DNA from: Cantharellus purpuraceus
Lineage: Eukaryota; Basidiomycota; Agaricomycetes; Cantharellales; Hydnaceae
Assembly (NCBI GenBank): GCA_025174535.1
Contig: JALBUN010000023.1
Span: 3,348,001-3,412,000, forward strand
Reading direction: 5' to 3'
DNA: 64,000 nucleotides
The notes under the pieces are model-generated. The model saw nothing but the letters and a program-made list of their open reading frames with translations, was not told the DNA's origin and ran no database searches. The position numbers and the translations under genes were made by a program. Below, piece after piece: positions 11,050-21,609 of the stretch (its first letter is position 1; each line of letters starts with the position of its first letter).

Positions 11050-11680
11050 GGAATGTGTGGGAGCCATCCAGTTTGCTTAGTCTGGCAAAGACCATAGCAT
11101 CTACCAGTGATATAAACGGCAGGGTAGATGGAGTATCTATCAGAGCGGAGTCAGTGGAGGTGGAGGATAATTTCACATCTAAAGTTGCTGGTGACGTTGG
11201 GAATGACACAGCCTGTACTGGGGAACGGAATGTGATATGGCCCAGTGCCCAGTCAATCAACGGATTGTAGCAGGTGAGCCAATTATGTCCAAGAACCACA
11301 GAACAGCTGGAGTCAAGCGGAGTAACATAGAATGTAAGGTTCTGGATTTCTCCAACAGAAAAATGGATAGATAGATTTATAGCTCATGAAATAACAGCAT
11401 TAGTAGTGCCATCAAATAATCAGAGTGATATTGGAGTTATGGTGTATATATGGAGTTTATGTAAATTGGAAAAAGAGGAATTGAGGAAACAGTGAGTAGA
11501 AGTGGAGTCAATTAACGCTTGAATAGTGGTATCAGGAATGGAGTCAGAGTAGATGAGGAGGGTAAGGGAGTTGGAGTGGGAAAGCGTGGATGTGTTCAGG
11601 TGGACCTCGTTTGTCGTATGGGGAGTACCAACGCAGCCTTCAGCCCGTACGGAGGCTATAGGACTGCTTACTATTTTTTT
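11050..11680 (-). pseudogene. pol: Gyp-B protease fragment at the inversion edge
   Basis: Minus-strand pol start, in the -1 frame relative to gag, running through KKIVSS and the [12 protein letters not shown] segment to the HTFQ motif, where it is cut at 11050. Its lost continuation (LSDPIFL) reappears in forward orientation at 16211. MITE-C seen in the first copy is absent, so this is an empty-site reference. Confidence 0.8.
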
Positions 11681-12789
11681 GGGTCTGTTGGGGCGTTAGC
11701 GGCATGGCCTTTTGCCTTTGCTGTGGACGAGGTTGCCTTGTTGCAATCCTTGGCTTGGTGGCCAGGCTTTCCACAGAACAGACAGAGGTTGTTGTCCATG
11801 TGGCGCTGGCGTTCCTGCTGGGTAAGTTTTCCGTCCTTCCCCAGCTTGGTGGAGAGGTCCGGAGTACTCTTGCAAGCTCCAGAGTTATTGCTGGTGCTGG
11901 AATTGTTCTGACCAGAACCTGAAGCAGCAGCATTACCAGTGTTTGACTTCTGGCCTGAGTTGGCGGTGGTCCTCTTATCGGACCCCTTGTTGGACTTTAG
12001 GGTCTTGTCTGATGATTTGTCCGATTTGTTGTTAGCTGAATTTTTGTGGGAGACCTCGGATTGACGTTCCCAATAACGGGCGTCGATGGATTGGGCGAGC
12101 TTGCAGAGGTTAACCAAAGTATCTGGCTTACTGACGCGTGATATCTCGTCCTTGATGCGGGATGGGAGTCCAATGTAAAATTGGCATTGGAGTGTGGCGT
12201 CGCCCCATTGGACTTTCAGGGCTAGCTGCTGGAAACTCACAATGTATTTTGCAATTTTGTGATTTTCCTTCATCTGAAGTCAATTGAGTTTGTTCTCAGC
12301 ATTGGCCTCGGGGTTGTAAGGACCGAAATTGGTCTGAGGTTCAGAGGTTCAGTCGGAGTAGTCCTCTGACCATATGGGGTCATCGGAGTCGTCCATGAGC
12401 GCTGGCTCAAAGTAGTCCAGTGCAGTGCCCTTGAGATAGGACATGGCGAAGGTGACCTTTGCCTGATCGGATGTGAATGCGTCAGGGTGGTCGCGGAAAT
12501 TCAACTGGCATTGCACTAAGAACAGCTGGAGTTTTTGCGGATTGGAGCCATTGAAGGGGTCAGGTTCTTGGACCTTGGTCTGGGACTTAGGGGCTTGTGG
12601 GTTACAGATGCTGCTGGTGAGCAGGGAGATGGCTTGCACCAGATTTGGAGAGGGTGGGGTGTCGTCTTCTTCATTGACAGCCCCTATGTGGTCCGTCGGT
12701 TCTTCAATGACCTCAGGGATGGTGTCGATGCTGGGAGCGGGCACCTCAACGGTTCATGCGTGTTTGGAATTGGCAGTGGATCATGGCAT
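11671..12789 (-). pseudogene. gag: Gyp-B gag, inverted copy
   Basis: Starts at 12789 (ATG CCA then TGA where other copies have CGA, so codon 3 is a stop). The frame is otherwise largely open through the capsid-like part (YLKGTALDYFEPAL); a short rearranged stretch near 12330-12350 breaks it. The knuckle is CLFCGKPGHQAKDC near 11760-11800, and the protein ends TDPKK at the A7-TAG of 11680-11671. The Ser/Asn-rich linker lacks the MITE present in the first copy. Confidence 0.85.
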
Positions 12790-12821
12790 TGGTAGGAGTG
12801 AGTATGGCAGTTCAAATATAC

Positions 12822-13922
12822 TGTTACACACTAGGACGCTTGTTCAGAAATACATCAAATATGTATATACAACCCATTTCCTCAAATTTTATATAATATA
12901 CTTATATTAAAACATATTTTGATATTTCATACATGATTCTCAAATTTATATAATTTACTTAGATTTAAAACATATTTTGATATTTTGACATGATTCTCAA
13001 AAATAATTGTTTTACTTTCATTTACTGGTGGCAACTGCTTCAAGGGAATATTCTACTCCTGCTACACTTAATTTCTTTCACTCATTCTTTCTTGTACTAT
13101 ACTGGTCAAATAATCTAATGTACCTTGAATCCTCACCTGGTATTTGTATATCTAAATATTCTCTATTATACCAATAATATTAGTATATATATTACTGTTA
13201 TATTCAAATAAATAATTATGTTCATCCATAACAAACATCTTATCTTTTAAAGTTTACTAAAATATGAAATATATATTTATATTTATAAAAATTTAAGATA
13301 TCCAGATTGTAACTCCCTATTTTTATGATCATTATTAAAATTCTGATGTACATCTTGTATACATCAGAATATTGTATAACAGCATCCTTCCGAACAAGCA
13401 TCTAGGTCCAATTGGGGGTTGGAGGTTGGGTTGGAGGTTGGGTTGGAGGTTGGGTTGGAGGTTGGGTCGGAGTTGGAGCATGTTGTGGGGGTTGGGACGG
13501 ACTTGGCTTCAGCTTATGTGCTGTGCCCTCACTAATACCGGTGTCTGAGATTTTGGAGATGGAGTACGACTTAGAGAGTTAGGATTGGACTTAGGAACTA
13601 GGTGTGATTCGAACTGAGGAATGAAGTCCCCAGTTGGGCAACTTAAATACATATTTTGAAATCTAATAATAATTACTCCGGTGATGGGTCTCCGAGGCCG
13701 ACGGCCTTACATGAGTATGTCTGAGTCTGATGGGGATGGATGTCCGGGTTCCTATGGTGATGCTGATGCATCAATTGGAACCAGACGGATGGGCGGAATC
13801 AGCGGTGACAATCGGACAGGTAGATGGAGACGGCAGTTTCCAAATGGAGTATAGATTTCATATGCGTGGGGATCTGAGTGGATTGGACAGGGATCTGGAT
13901 GTTAATGAATATAGTCATAACA
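12822..13922 (-). mobile_element. Gyp-B LTR shared by the two tandem units (inverted)
   Basis: Starts (minus) TGTTATGAC at 13922 and ends GTGTAACA at 12822. It carries MITE-C at 12835-13402. Gag lies on one side and the polypurine tract plus 3' internal region on the other, so the same LTR served as 3' LTR of one unit and 5' LTR of the next. A short GGTTGGGTT-like repeat expansion lies at 13425-13470. Confidence 0.85.
12835..13402 (+). mobile_element. MITE-C copy 3, diverged
   Basis: 568 bp with ends GACGCTTGTTC and GAACAAGCATC, flanked by TAG (12832-12834, 13403-13405). The empty LTR reads CACTAGGTCC. Its interior is clearly more diverged than copies 1, 2, 4 and 6, suggesting an earlier insertion or a different subfamily. 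Confidence 0.9.
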
Positions 13923-13940
13923 GTATCTCCCCATTTAAGG
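13923..13940 (-). other. Gyp-B polypurine tract (inverted unit)
   Basis: On the minus strand AAATGGGGAGATAC directly precedes the LTR start. The same tract precedes the LTRs at 22645 and 51407. It is the expected primer for plus-strand DNA synthesis. Confidence 0.7.
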
Positions 13941-14023
13941 CTGAGCCCCTGAGGCCTCATGTCCATGGATTGAATAGGTGAGACGATTGGGTGCAGTCAG
14001 AGTTAACTGGGGGTCTGGAGACA

Positions 14024-14030
14024 TATAAAA
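14024..14030 (+). promoter_or_regulatory. TATA box of the antisense gene
   Basis: TATAAAA lies 9 bp before the first ATG (14039) of the antisense gene, within ACATATAAAAGGAGGGG. The same box is kept at 22536-22542 and 50583-50589 (minus) in the other two copies. The close spacing may favour the second ATG at 14063 (MSNPLAS). Confidence 0.55.
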
Positions 14031-14038
14031 GGAGGGGC

Positions 14039-15748
14039 ATGATTGAGGTCTTATCCTCAACAATGTCAAACCCTTTGGCAAGCATGAGTGTAGCCAAGCT
14101 TGAGCAGTTGCTCTTGGCCTGACAGAAGGAAGAGGAAGAGGAGCGGAAACGGAAAGAGGGGGGGGAAGCAGAACGGAGACGGAAGGAGGAGGAGGAGGTG
14201 GAATGGAGGCAGAAGGAGGAGGAGGTGGAACGGAGATGCAAGGAGGAGGAGGAGCAGAGGTGGAAAGAGGCGGCAGAGACGGAACGGAGAAGGAAAGAGG
14301 AGGAAGCGAAGGCCGAGAGAGCCTGCAGGGTCAAGGAACTTGCAGCTGCGATGGAGGCCGTGAGGCTGAAGGAAGTGGAGGAGCAGGCGCATGAGCTAGA
14401 AGCCACCATGGAGGTAGAGGAGGAGGTGACCGGGGCAGGGGCGACCAGCCCAGGGAGTCCAAGTGTGCCTATACGGACAGGGACCCCTGAGGTTGCCATC
14501 ATCTCTGTTACATGGACGGAGACAACTTGTCCAACAACTGTCCCTGCGGTGGACTCACCGTTATGTCTGTGGGTGCGGCCATTATTTGGGGCAGGTGTGG
14601 CTGAGGAAGATGAAGCGGTGGAGGTGGAGAGGGCGGAGGTGGAGAAGGTGGAGGTGGAGAGGGCAGAGGTGGAGAGGGCAGAGGTGGAGGTGGATCCCAA
14701 TGCCAATATGGAGCTCAATGCAAATGCGGAGCCCAAGGCAGGTGTGGTTGTCAGGACAGATGTGGAGCCAGATCCAACTTCAAATTGTTATGAGGAGATG
14801 GCTTGGGTGGCCGCGGTTGAGGCTCACAAAAGAGCAGAGCTCTATGCTGCTACCACCAAGAAGAATCTCGATGTCGCAGTCTTTTCATTGAAGGCGCACC
14901 CAAGTGCTGATATGGAGAAGTGGGAGGCAGATTGGAGGGTCATATGGTGCAAGGCAGAGAGTCGCGTGTTGGTGACCCGTAAGAAGGAGCTGTGTGTCGC
15001 TAGGTCGGCGATCCAGCTTCGCAAGCATGAGATGGAGAAGGCAGTGGCAGAACAGCAGGACAAGGAGGAGGAGAGGGAACACTTGGAGGCCGCATTGAGA
15101 AGGGGTGGACCACCCAAGGCTCTGGCTCCAGTGGAGCCATTTGGCGGGCCTGGTGTAACATGCAACTTGTGTTGTGATGCGGGCATGGAGTGCATGTGGC
15201 CTACTGGCCCAACTCGCCGCCTTCGGTCCTGTGATCGTTGTCGGGGTTGGAAAGGAGGGTGTAGGATTGATGGAAAGTTTGATCCCTGGAGTCGGAGCGT
15301 CAAGCCCTGACTAGTGGTACAAGGAGGGGTGGAGAAAGAATCGGAAGGTCATCTGACCAAAAAGCGGTGGACGGAGACAGGTGCTGTGGCAGCTGGGGGT
15401 AGCAGTGTCAGATTGGAAGGGGCAATGACTGGTGCAGGTATGGGGCACGTCTCTGCCCCCAATAGTACTGTGGGCCAGCTTATCTGGCTGGTTAACCTGC
15501 AGTTGGAGCACCTCCGGCAGACGGAGGGGTTGCTAGTGGACTTGGTGAAGATGATGAAATGGAAGGAGGTTCTGGAGGGTCGGTGGATGGCCGAGTTATG
15601 TCAGTTGCAGAAGTTCATGGCCCCCTTGGATGAGGATTCAGACATGGGGGATGAGAAAGATTGGGTGTCAGATGTAGAGAGTGATGATGAGTTGGAGATG
15701 GAGCCTGAGGTAGATAAGGGAAAGGGGAAAAGGAAACGTGATGTATAA
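14039..15748 (+). pseudogene. Gyp-B antisense gene: coiled coil plus Zn2Cys6-type cluster
   Basis: A frame of 570 codons on the strand opposite gag-pol, between the chromodomain and the LTR. Only two TGA codons (28 and 424) interrupt it; the second is CGA in the copy near 47880. The N-terminus is MIEVLSSTMSNPLASM. Residues ~28-110 are a Glu/Arg/Lys-rich coiled coil, followed by a Pro/Thr linker and a VERAEVE repeat near 200. A cysteine cluster near residues 377-405 has the spacing C-x2-C-x6-C-x12-C-x2-C-x6-C, including CDRCRGWKGGC; this is the Zn(II)2Cys6 pattern of fungal DNA-binding proteins. The tail is acidic and ends KGKRKRDV. The function is unknown; nuclear DNA binding or regulation of the element is inferred. 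Confidence 0.75.
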
Positions 15749-15903
15749 AAATAAAAATGAAAATGATTATAAATTTTGGAGCGGAGAAGAAATGAGGTGG
15801 AGTGATATTCCTTTGGAGTTTTTTTGGGCAGGCTTGTAATTTCCCTTGTGACTTGTAATAAAATGATGATGCAAAATAATAGAATTAGCATTAGTAATTG
15901 AAC
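15749..15903. other. Convergent 3' region between antisense gene and pol
   Basis: 155 bp between the two stop codons. AATAAA at 15857-15862 is correctly placed as the poly(A) signal of the antisense gene. The same arrangement is at 19256-19405 and 47291-47444, so the two transcripts probably overlap at their 3' ends. Confidence 0.55.
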
Positions 15904-16130
15904 TTAAAGATTCATAAGAGGGACAGGTTTGTCTGGATAAGCAGAGTGAAAGTTGGAGATGGATTCGGATGCATGATCGAGTTCGGATGCAGAGATCCAT
16001 GAGGACTCTTCGTTGGTGCCTTTGTATCCAGTCCATTTGACTAAGTACTGGAGCTTGCACTTGTATTGATGGTTGATCTTTGAGTCCAGGATCTCAGAGA
16101 TCTCATATTCATTGTCTCCTTCGATGATGG
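15904..16130 (-). pseudogene. pol: Gyp-B chromodomain fragment (inverted)
   Basis: Minus strand, ending at TAA 15904-15906 after LMNL. It encodes the chromodomain core YEISEIL, YLVKWTGYKG and ESSW, which would bind methylated histone tails and guide integration. It is cut at 16130, just before the proline-rich linker, by the inversion breakpoint. Confidence 0.8.
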
Positions 16131-16210
16131 CTGGTCCAAACCAACTTGTCTATATGGAGGTTAGCTTGGTGGTTAGGTGCACTAGGTCCAATATGATATA
16201 GCCAAAGCAG
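16131..16210. other. 80-bp filler at the inversion breakpoint
   Basis: This stretch does not match the Gyp-B internal sequence on either side. Around 16180-16195 it contains GTGCACTAGGTCCAAT, very close to the reverse complement of the Gyp-B LTR end. This suggests filler copied during break repair. Confidence 0.5.
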
Positions 16211-19200
16211 CCTCTCCGATCCAATATTCCTCACCGCTCATTCCGCCTGATCAACTCCACCGGATCTCTCTATGGTCCCTAAGGAGTATCATGAGTTCGT
16301 CAACGTGTTCAGCAAGTCTAAAGCTGACTCCCTAGCAGAACACCGACCATACAACCTCAAGATTGAACTGGATGACAACTCCACCCCTCCGCTTGGCCCT
16401 ACCTACTCGCTATCCGAAAAAGAGCTACTGGCTCTCCGAACATTCATAGACGAGAACTTGGCTACGGGCTTCATCCGCCCATCCCTATCTCCTCATGGAG
16501 CTCCGGTCCTATTTGTCTGCAAAAAGGATGGATCACTCCGTCTATGCGTTGACTTCTGTGGACTCAACAAGATCACCAAGAAAGACTGATACCCAATACC
16601 CTGCACCGCAGACCTACTCAAAAGTCCTCAAAAGGCTAAGATCTATTCCAAAATAGATCTCTGACATGCTTACCATCTAGTCTGCATCCAAGAAGGCAAT
16701 GAATGGAAAACGACCTTCTGCACACAATATGGATCTTTCAAGTGGTGCGTCATGCCCTTCAGACTAACCAATGCTCCGGCCGCCTTCCAGAGGTTCATGA
16801 ATGATACCTTCACCGACCTCCTCGATGTGACTGTCCTCATTTACTTAGATGACATTCTGGTATATTCAGACAACGAAGAAGAACATCGGACACATGTCCA
16901 AGAGGTACTCCAATGTCTCCGAAAACATGGCCTCTTCGCCCACGCTGACAAATGCGAATTCCACTCCGACTTGGTCGAATACCTAGGCTATATCCTCTCC
17001 CCAGCAGGGTTGACAATGTCCAACGACAAAATCAAAGCCATACAGGAATGGCCAGAACCCCGGAAAGTCAAGGACATACAGTCCTTCCTAGGGTTTGCCA
17101 ACTTCTGCCGCTGCTTCATTCACGGCTACTCTGATATCACCGTTCCACTCACCCAACTCACTAGGAAGGGTATCCAATGGAATTTCACTGATGAATGTAG
17201 ACAGAGTTTTGAGACCTTGAAAAAGGCCTTTACTTCCGCTCCAATACTGACTCATTGGGTTCCACACGTTCCTATCCTATTAGAAACCGATGCCTCCAAC
17301 TATGCACTTGCCGCAATCCTGTCCATCATCTCTCTGGACGACGGACAAGTCCATCTGATTGCTTTTCACTCGCATACATTTACACCCCCCAAACTGAACT
17401 ATGACATCCATGACAAAGAGCTCCTTGCCATATATGAAGCCTTCCAGATATGGAGACACTACCTTGAAGGTCCCTCTGATCCAGTGGACGTCATAACTGA
17501 CCACAAGAACTTGGAATACTTCTCCACAACAAAACTGCTCACCTGGAGACAAGTCCAATGGTCCGAATACCTATCTCAGTTCAATCTCATTATCCATTTC
17601 CATCCTGGTTGACTTGGAGCAAAGCCTGACACTTTAACTAGATGATGGGACGTCTACCCTAAAGAGGGGAATAGCAACTATGCCACTGTAAACCCACACA
17701 ACTTTTGCCCTGTGTTTACTAACAAGCAGCTGGCATTATCCCTACGAGCATCCACCCTCATGACTCCCACCCTCTGAGCTGTCACCATTATGGACATCGA
17801 CCAACTCTGCTCCAACATCCGCTCATCACTCCGATCCAATCCTGTTGTGCTTAAACACTTGGACAACCCTTCCAATCCGAAATGGTCACTTGACCCCAAA
17901 GGACACCTCTGACACAACAACCGGATATATGTCCCCAATGCCAACAGTCTCCAACTCCGAGTTTTGCAGTATTATCATGATCACCCAATCTCAGGCCATT
18001 TCAGGCAAAATTGCACACAAGGATTAATCCAACGAGACTATGTATGGCCAAAAATGCAAGAATACATTCAACACACTCCTGCACCACATGTATGTGCTCA
18101 AAATCATGAAGGCACAAACCCTACGGAACACTTAAGCAACTTCCAGTCCTGGAGCAACCATGGAACTCCATCTCCATGGATTTCATAGAGAAGCTCCCCC
18201 CATCGCTCGGATATGATACCATACTTGTGATTGTCAACAGGTTCACCAAACAGTCACTATTCATTCTGACGCATGACACCATCACCTCCGCCTCGCTAGC
18301 TAAATTGTTCATTCTCCACGTATTCTCTAAACATGGAGTCCCATCGCATGTCACATCCGATCGGGGCTTGGAGTTTGTGTCCTCCTTCTTCCGCACATTA
18401 GGAAAGGCTCTCGACATGAAGCTTCATTTCACCTCCGGATACCACCCTGAAGGAGACGGACAAACAGAACGAATGAATCAGTCCCTGGAACAATACCTCC
18501 AAATCTATTCTAACTATCAACAAGACAACTGGGCTGACCTACTTCCGATAGCAGAGTTTGCCTACAAGAACATGCTGAATGCAACTACTGGCATCTCTCT
18601 GTTCTTTGCTAATAAAGGCTACCATCCAAACATCTCCGTCCACCCTGAGAAAGAACTTGCCTCCACCAAAGCCCGCCAATTCGTAACCGACCTTGATCAA
18701 CTACACCAACATCTCCGAGAAACCATCTCTGATGCCCAGAAACAATATCAAGTCTCCACAGACCGATGCCGCATTCCGGCTCCAGACCTGCAAATCAGAG
18801 ACAAAGTATTTGTTAAGGCCGAACACTTCCGGACCACCCATCCATCGAAGAAACTCTCCAAGAAATACTTAGGTCCTTATGAGGTCATTGCTCGTGCAGG
18901 CAGCAGGTCCTTCACCCTCTGCCTCCCTGACCACTTCTGAGCAGTTCATCCGGTTTTCCATATATCAATGCTCGAACCTGCTACTATGAATGAGATCTCC
19001 AGTCGCACGCAACCCCCACCTCCCCCAATCATGATTGAAGGAGACAATGAATATGAGATCTCTGAGATCCTGGACTCAAAGATCAACCATCAATACAAGT
19101 GCAAGCTCCAGTACTTAGTCAAATGGACTGGATACAAAGGCACCAACGAAGAGTCCTCATGGATCTCTGCATCCGAACTCGATCATGCATCCGAATCCAT

Positions 19201-19255
19201 CTCCAACTTTCACTCTGCTTATCCAGACAAACCTGTCCCTCTTATGAATCTTTAA
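16211..19255 (+). pseudogene. pol: Gyp-B pol, second unit: protease end to chromodomain
   Basis: Starts inside the protease-RT linker. The RT fingers block (16272-16589) is followed by TGA stops at 16587-16589 and 16663-16665 where CGA is expected. The palm keeps the YLDD motif near 16845. RNase H has ETDAS, DKELLAI and TDHKNL up to 17612. The integrase has the HHCC region near 17970-18100, MDFIEKLP with its Asp, SDRG and the glutamate motif after YHPEGDGQTERMNQ. The linker LKYLGPYEV precedes a chromodomain at 18968-19255 (YEISEIL, YLVKWTGY, ESSW). Most domain cores are open, so this is one of the better-preserved pol copies. Confidence 0.9.
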
Positions 19256-20194
19256 GTTCAATTACTAATGCTAATTCTATTATTTTGCATCATCATTTTA
19301 TTACAAGTCACAAGGGAAATTACAAGCCTGCCCAAAAAGCTCTGAAGGAATCACTCCGACTCATTTTTCTCCGCTCCAAAATTTATAATCATTTTCATTT
19401 TTATTTTATACATTGCGTTTCCTTTTTCCCTTCCCCTTATCTACCTCAGGCTCCGTCTCCGATGCCATCTCTGACTCATCATCACTCTCTACATCTGACA
19501 CCCAATCTTTCTCATCCCCCATGTCTGAATCCTCGTCCAAAGGGGCCATGAACTTCCACAACTGACGTAACTCGGCTGTCCGACAACCCTCCAGAACCTC
19601 CTTCCATTTCATCATCTTCACCAAGTCCACTAGCAACCCCTCCGTCTGCCGGAGGTGCTCCAACTGCAGGTTAACCAGCCAGATAAGCTGGCCCACAGTA
19701 CTATTGGGGGCAGAGACGTGCCCCATACCTGCACCAGTCATTGCCCCTTCCAATCTGACACTGCTACCCCCAGCTGCCACAGCACCTGTCTCCGTCCACC
19801 GCTTTTTGGTCAGATGACCTTCCGATTCTTTCTCCACCCCTCCTTGTACCACTAGTCAGGGCTTGACGCTCCGACTCCAGGGATCAAACTTTCCATCAAT
19901 CCTACACCCTCCTTTCCAACCCCGACAACGATCACAGGACCGAAGGCGGCGAGTTGGGCCAGTAGGCCACATGCACTCCATGCCCGCATCACAACACAAG
20001 TTGCATGTTACACCAGGCCCGCCAAATGGCTCCATTGGAACCAGAGCCTTGGGTGGTCCGCCCCTTCTCACTGCGGCCTCCAAGTGTTCCCTCTCCTCCT
20101 CCTTGTCCTGCTGTTCCGCTGCTGCCTTCTCCATCTCACGCTTGCAAAGCTGGATCGCCGACCTAGCAACACGCAACTCCTTCTTATGGGTCGC

Positions 20195-21609
20195 TGTCGG
20201 TTCGCTTAAGGAATAGATCCTATAAGCCTGCGCGCAACGGTCCTAGCAAGCAGACGGTGTGTAACGCAGTTGTTCAGCACTTCAAAGATCAATCAGGGCG
20301 AGGAGTACGTAACAGGGAAGTGGGATAGTGCTCTGTGGTTGGATGAGGATGGGAGCAAAAGGTCGGTCCCGATGGCTGATCGTGCTCTGTGACTGGATGA
20401 CAATGCGGAGCCCGGTTGGGAGGTACGCGAAAGCTAGTTTCAGGAGAATCAACCTCTCGGTGGCGGAGGGAAATCTGATCGTTGAACCAAGGTGTTTTAC
20501 CTCAGTGTAGAGATGATGGATTGTGATGTAGAGCGTAGAGCGTAGACTTAGAGCGTGGACTTTGACTTTAGAGCGTTGGCTGAAAACTTGTTGATTGATT
20601 CCAAAGGCGAAGACTAGCGCCCTTTTATATACAAATCCCCAGGGCACAATGACACAATATGAGGAGCAAATGATGCGATATGATGTATGAAATGCTGATC
20701 AAGCCAGCTGACAAAGCGTGTGAAGTTGAACTACTAAAGGGGAAATCATGGAGAAATGAAATGACAGATAGGGGTAATCTTTGTAAGAATAGGGGGCGAT
20801 GAGTAATAAAAGAACCAAAAATAGAACAAGGATGAGTAAGTCGTGTATGAATGAATTAAAAGATGAAACAGGGGTGAGTCATATAAAAGAACAATAGAAA
20901 CGTCCACCAATACCATCTTCCCTACGGCTCCGAAGGTTAATTGACCCTGAGTCACATGAGGACTTCCGTCAGCATCCACAACAAATACTCCTTATTGTCT
21001 TAGTGATCCGTCTCCATATGGTATCCCGCTCCAAGAGTATTTGGTCCCTTTGCCTGACACGATGTAACCTGAGTCGGATTGAAGTGGGAGGATAGGTCGG
21101 CAATGGCGACTGAAATTCTACCTCACGTTCAACTCTTCTATCCGTGTTACGATATAGAGGTGAAATGTCGAGGAATGTATATGGTTCAACGGAATTGTGA
21201 AAGAATATGGGATCGCCAATGGCATAAGAGAGACATGGTGGGGATCTTGGACATTGAAAGAGTTTTGGAAGTATTTTGACACGTGGAGGTGGCTTAACAT
21301 GCCCGTGGAGCTCGGCGTATTTTTGATAGTCCTCTGTGTCCAGAGACCAGTGTGACGTATTATTAGAAGTGATGTTGGAGAGGGGAATAGAATGGGAAGC
21401 CATGTGAATGATGATGAAAGGATCGGTGTGAATAGAAGGCTGATAATAATCGATGGCGATGAAACACGAGTGACAATCGATGGCTCGAATTAGAGACCGA
21501 GGTGGATAGGGAGTTGCAGCACTATTTAAAAGTTGATACGAAAAGACGCTGGCGGAGTTGGACTGTCAGAGTGGTTCGATATGCGTCCTCGATGCGTCCT
21601 GGCTCATCA
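20195..21609 (-). mobile_element. LTR-E copy 1 (1,415-bp solo-LTR-like element)
   Basis: Ends TGATGAGCC... and ...AACCGACA (minus), flanked by TCGC (20191-20194 and 21610-21613); the empty site in the third antisense-gene copy has TCGC once. TG...CA ends, a promoter, a poly(A) signal and no internal pol suggest a long solo LTR. It is almost the same length as the copy at 48967-50381. Confidence 0.85.
20969..21403 (-). CDS. U3-type ORF of LTR-E, copy 1
   Basis: 144 codons plus stop, fully open, starting MASHSIPLSN and ending SICCGC. There are no recognised domains, signal peptide or membrane segment. Visible features are PPPRVK, an AIGDPIFF/PYTF block, and a basic C-terminal WRR segment with two cysteines close to the end. 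The second copy at 49173-49607 differs by a few residues, and a divergent homologue lies in the Gyp-D LTR. The function is unknown. Confidence 0.6.
   Translation of the reverse strand: MASHSIPLSNITSNNTSHWSLDTEDYQKYAELHGHVKPPPRVKILPKLFQCPRSPPCLSYAIGDPIFFHNSVEPYTFLDISPLYRNTDRRVEREVEFQSPLPTYPPTSIRLRLHRVRQRDQILLERDTIWRRITKTIRSICCGC

Noticed and set aside
13957..14736. Long Ser/Leu-rich minus-strand frames opposite the antisense gene
   Set aside because: They mirror the GAG-rich coiled-coil codons and have low-complexity composition; there is no independent start or conservation.
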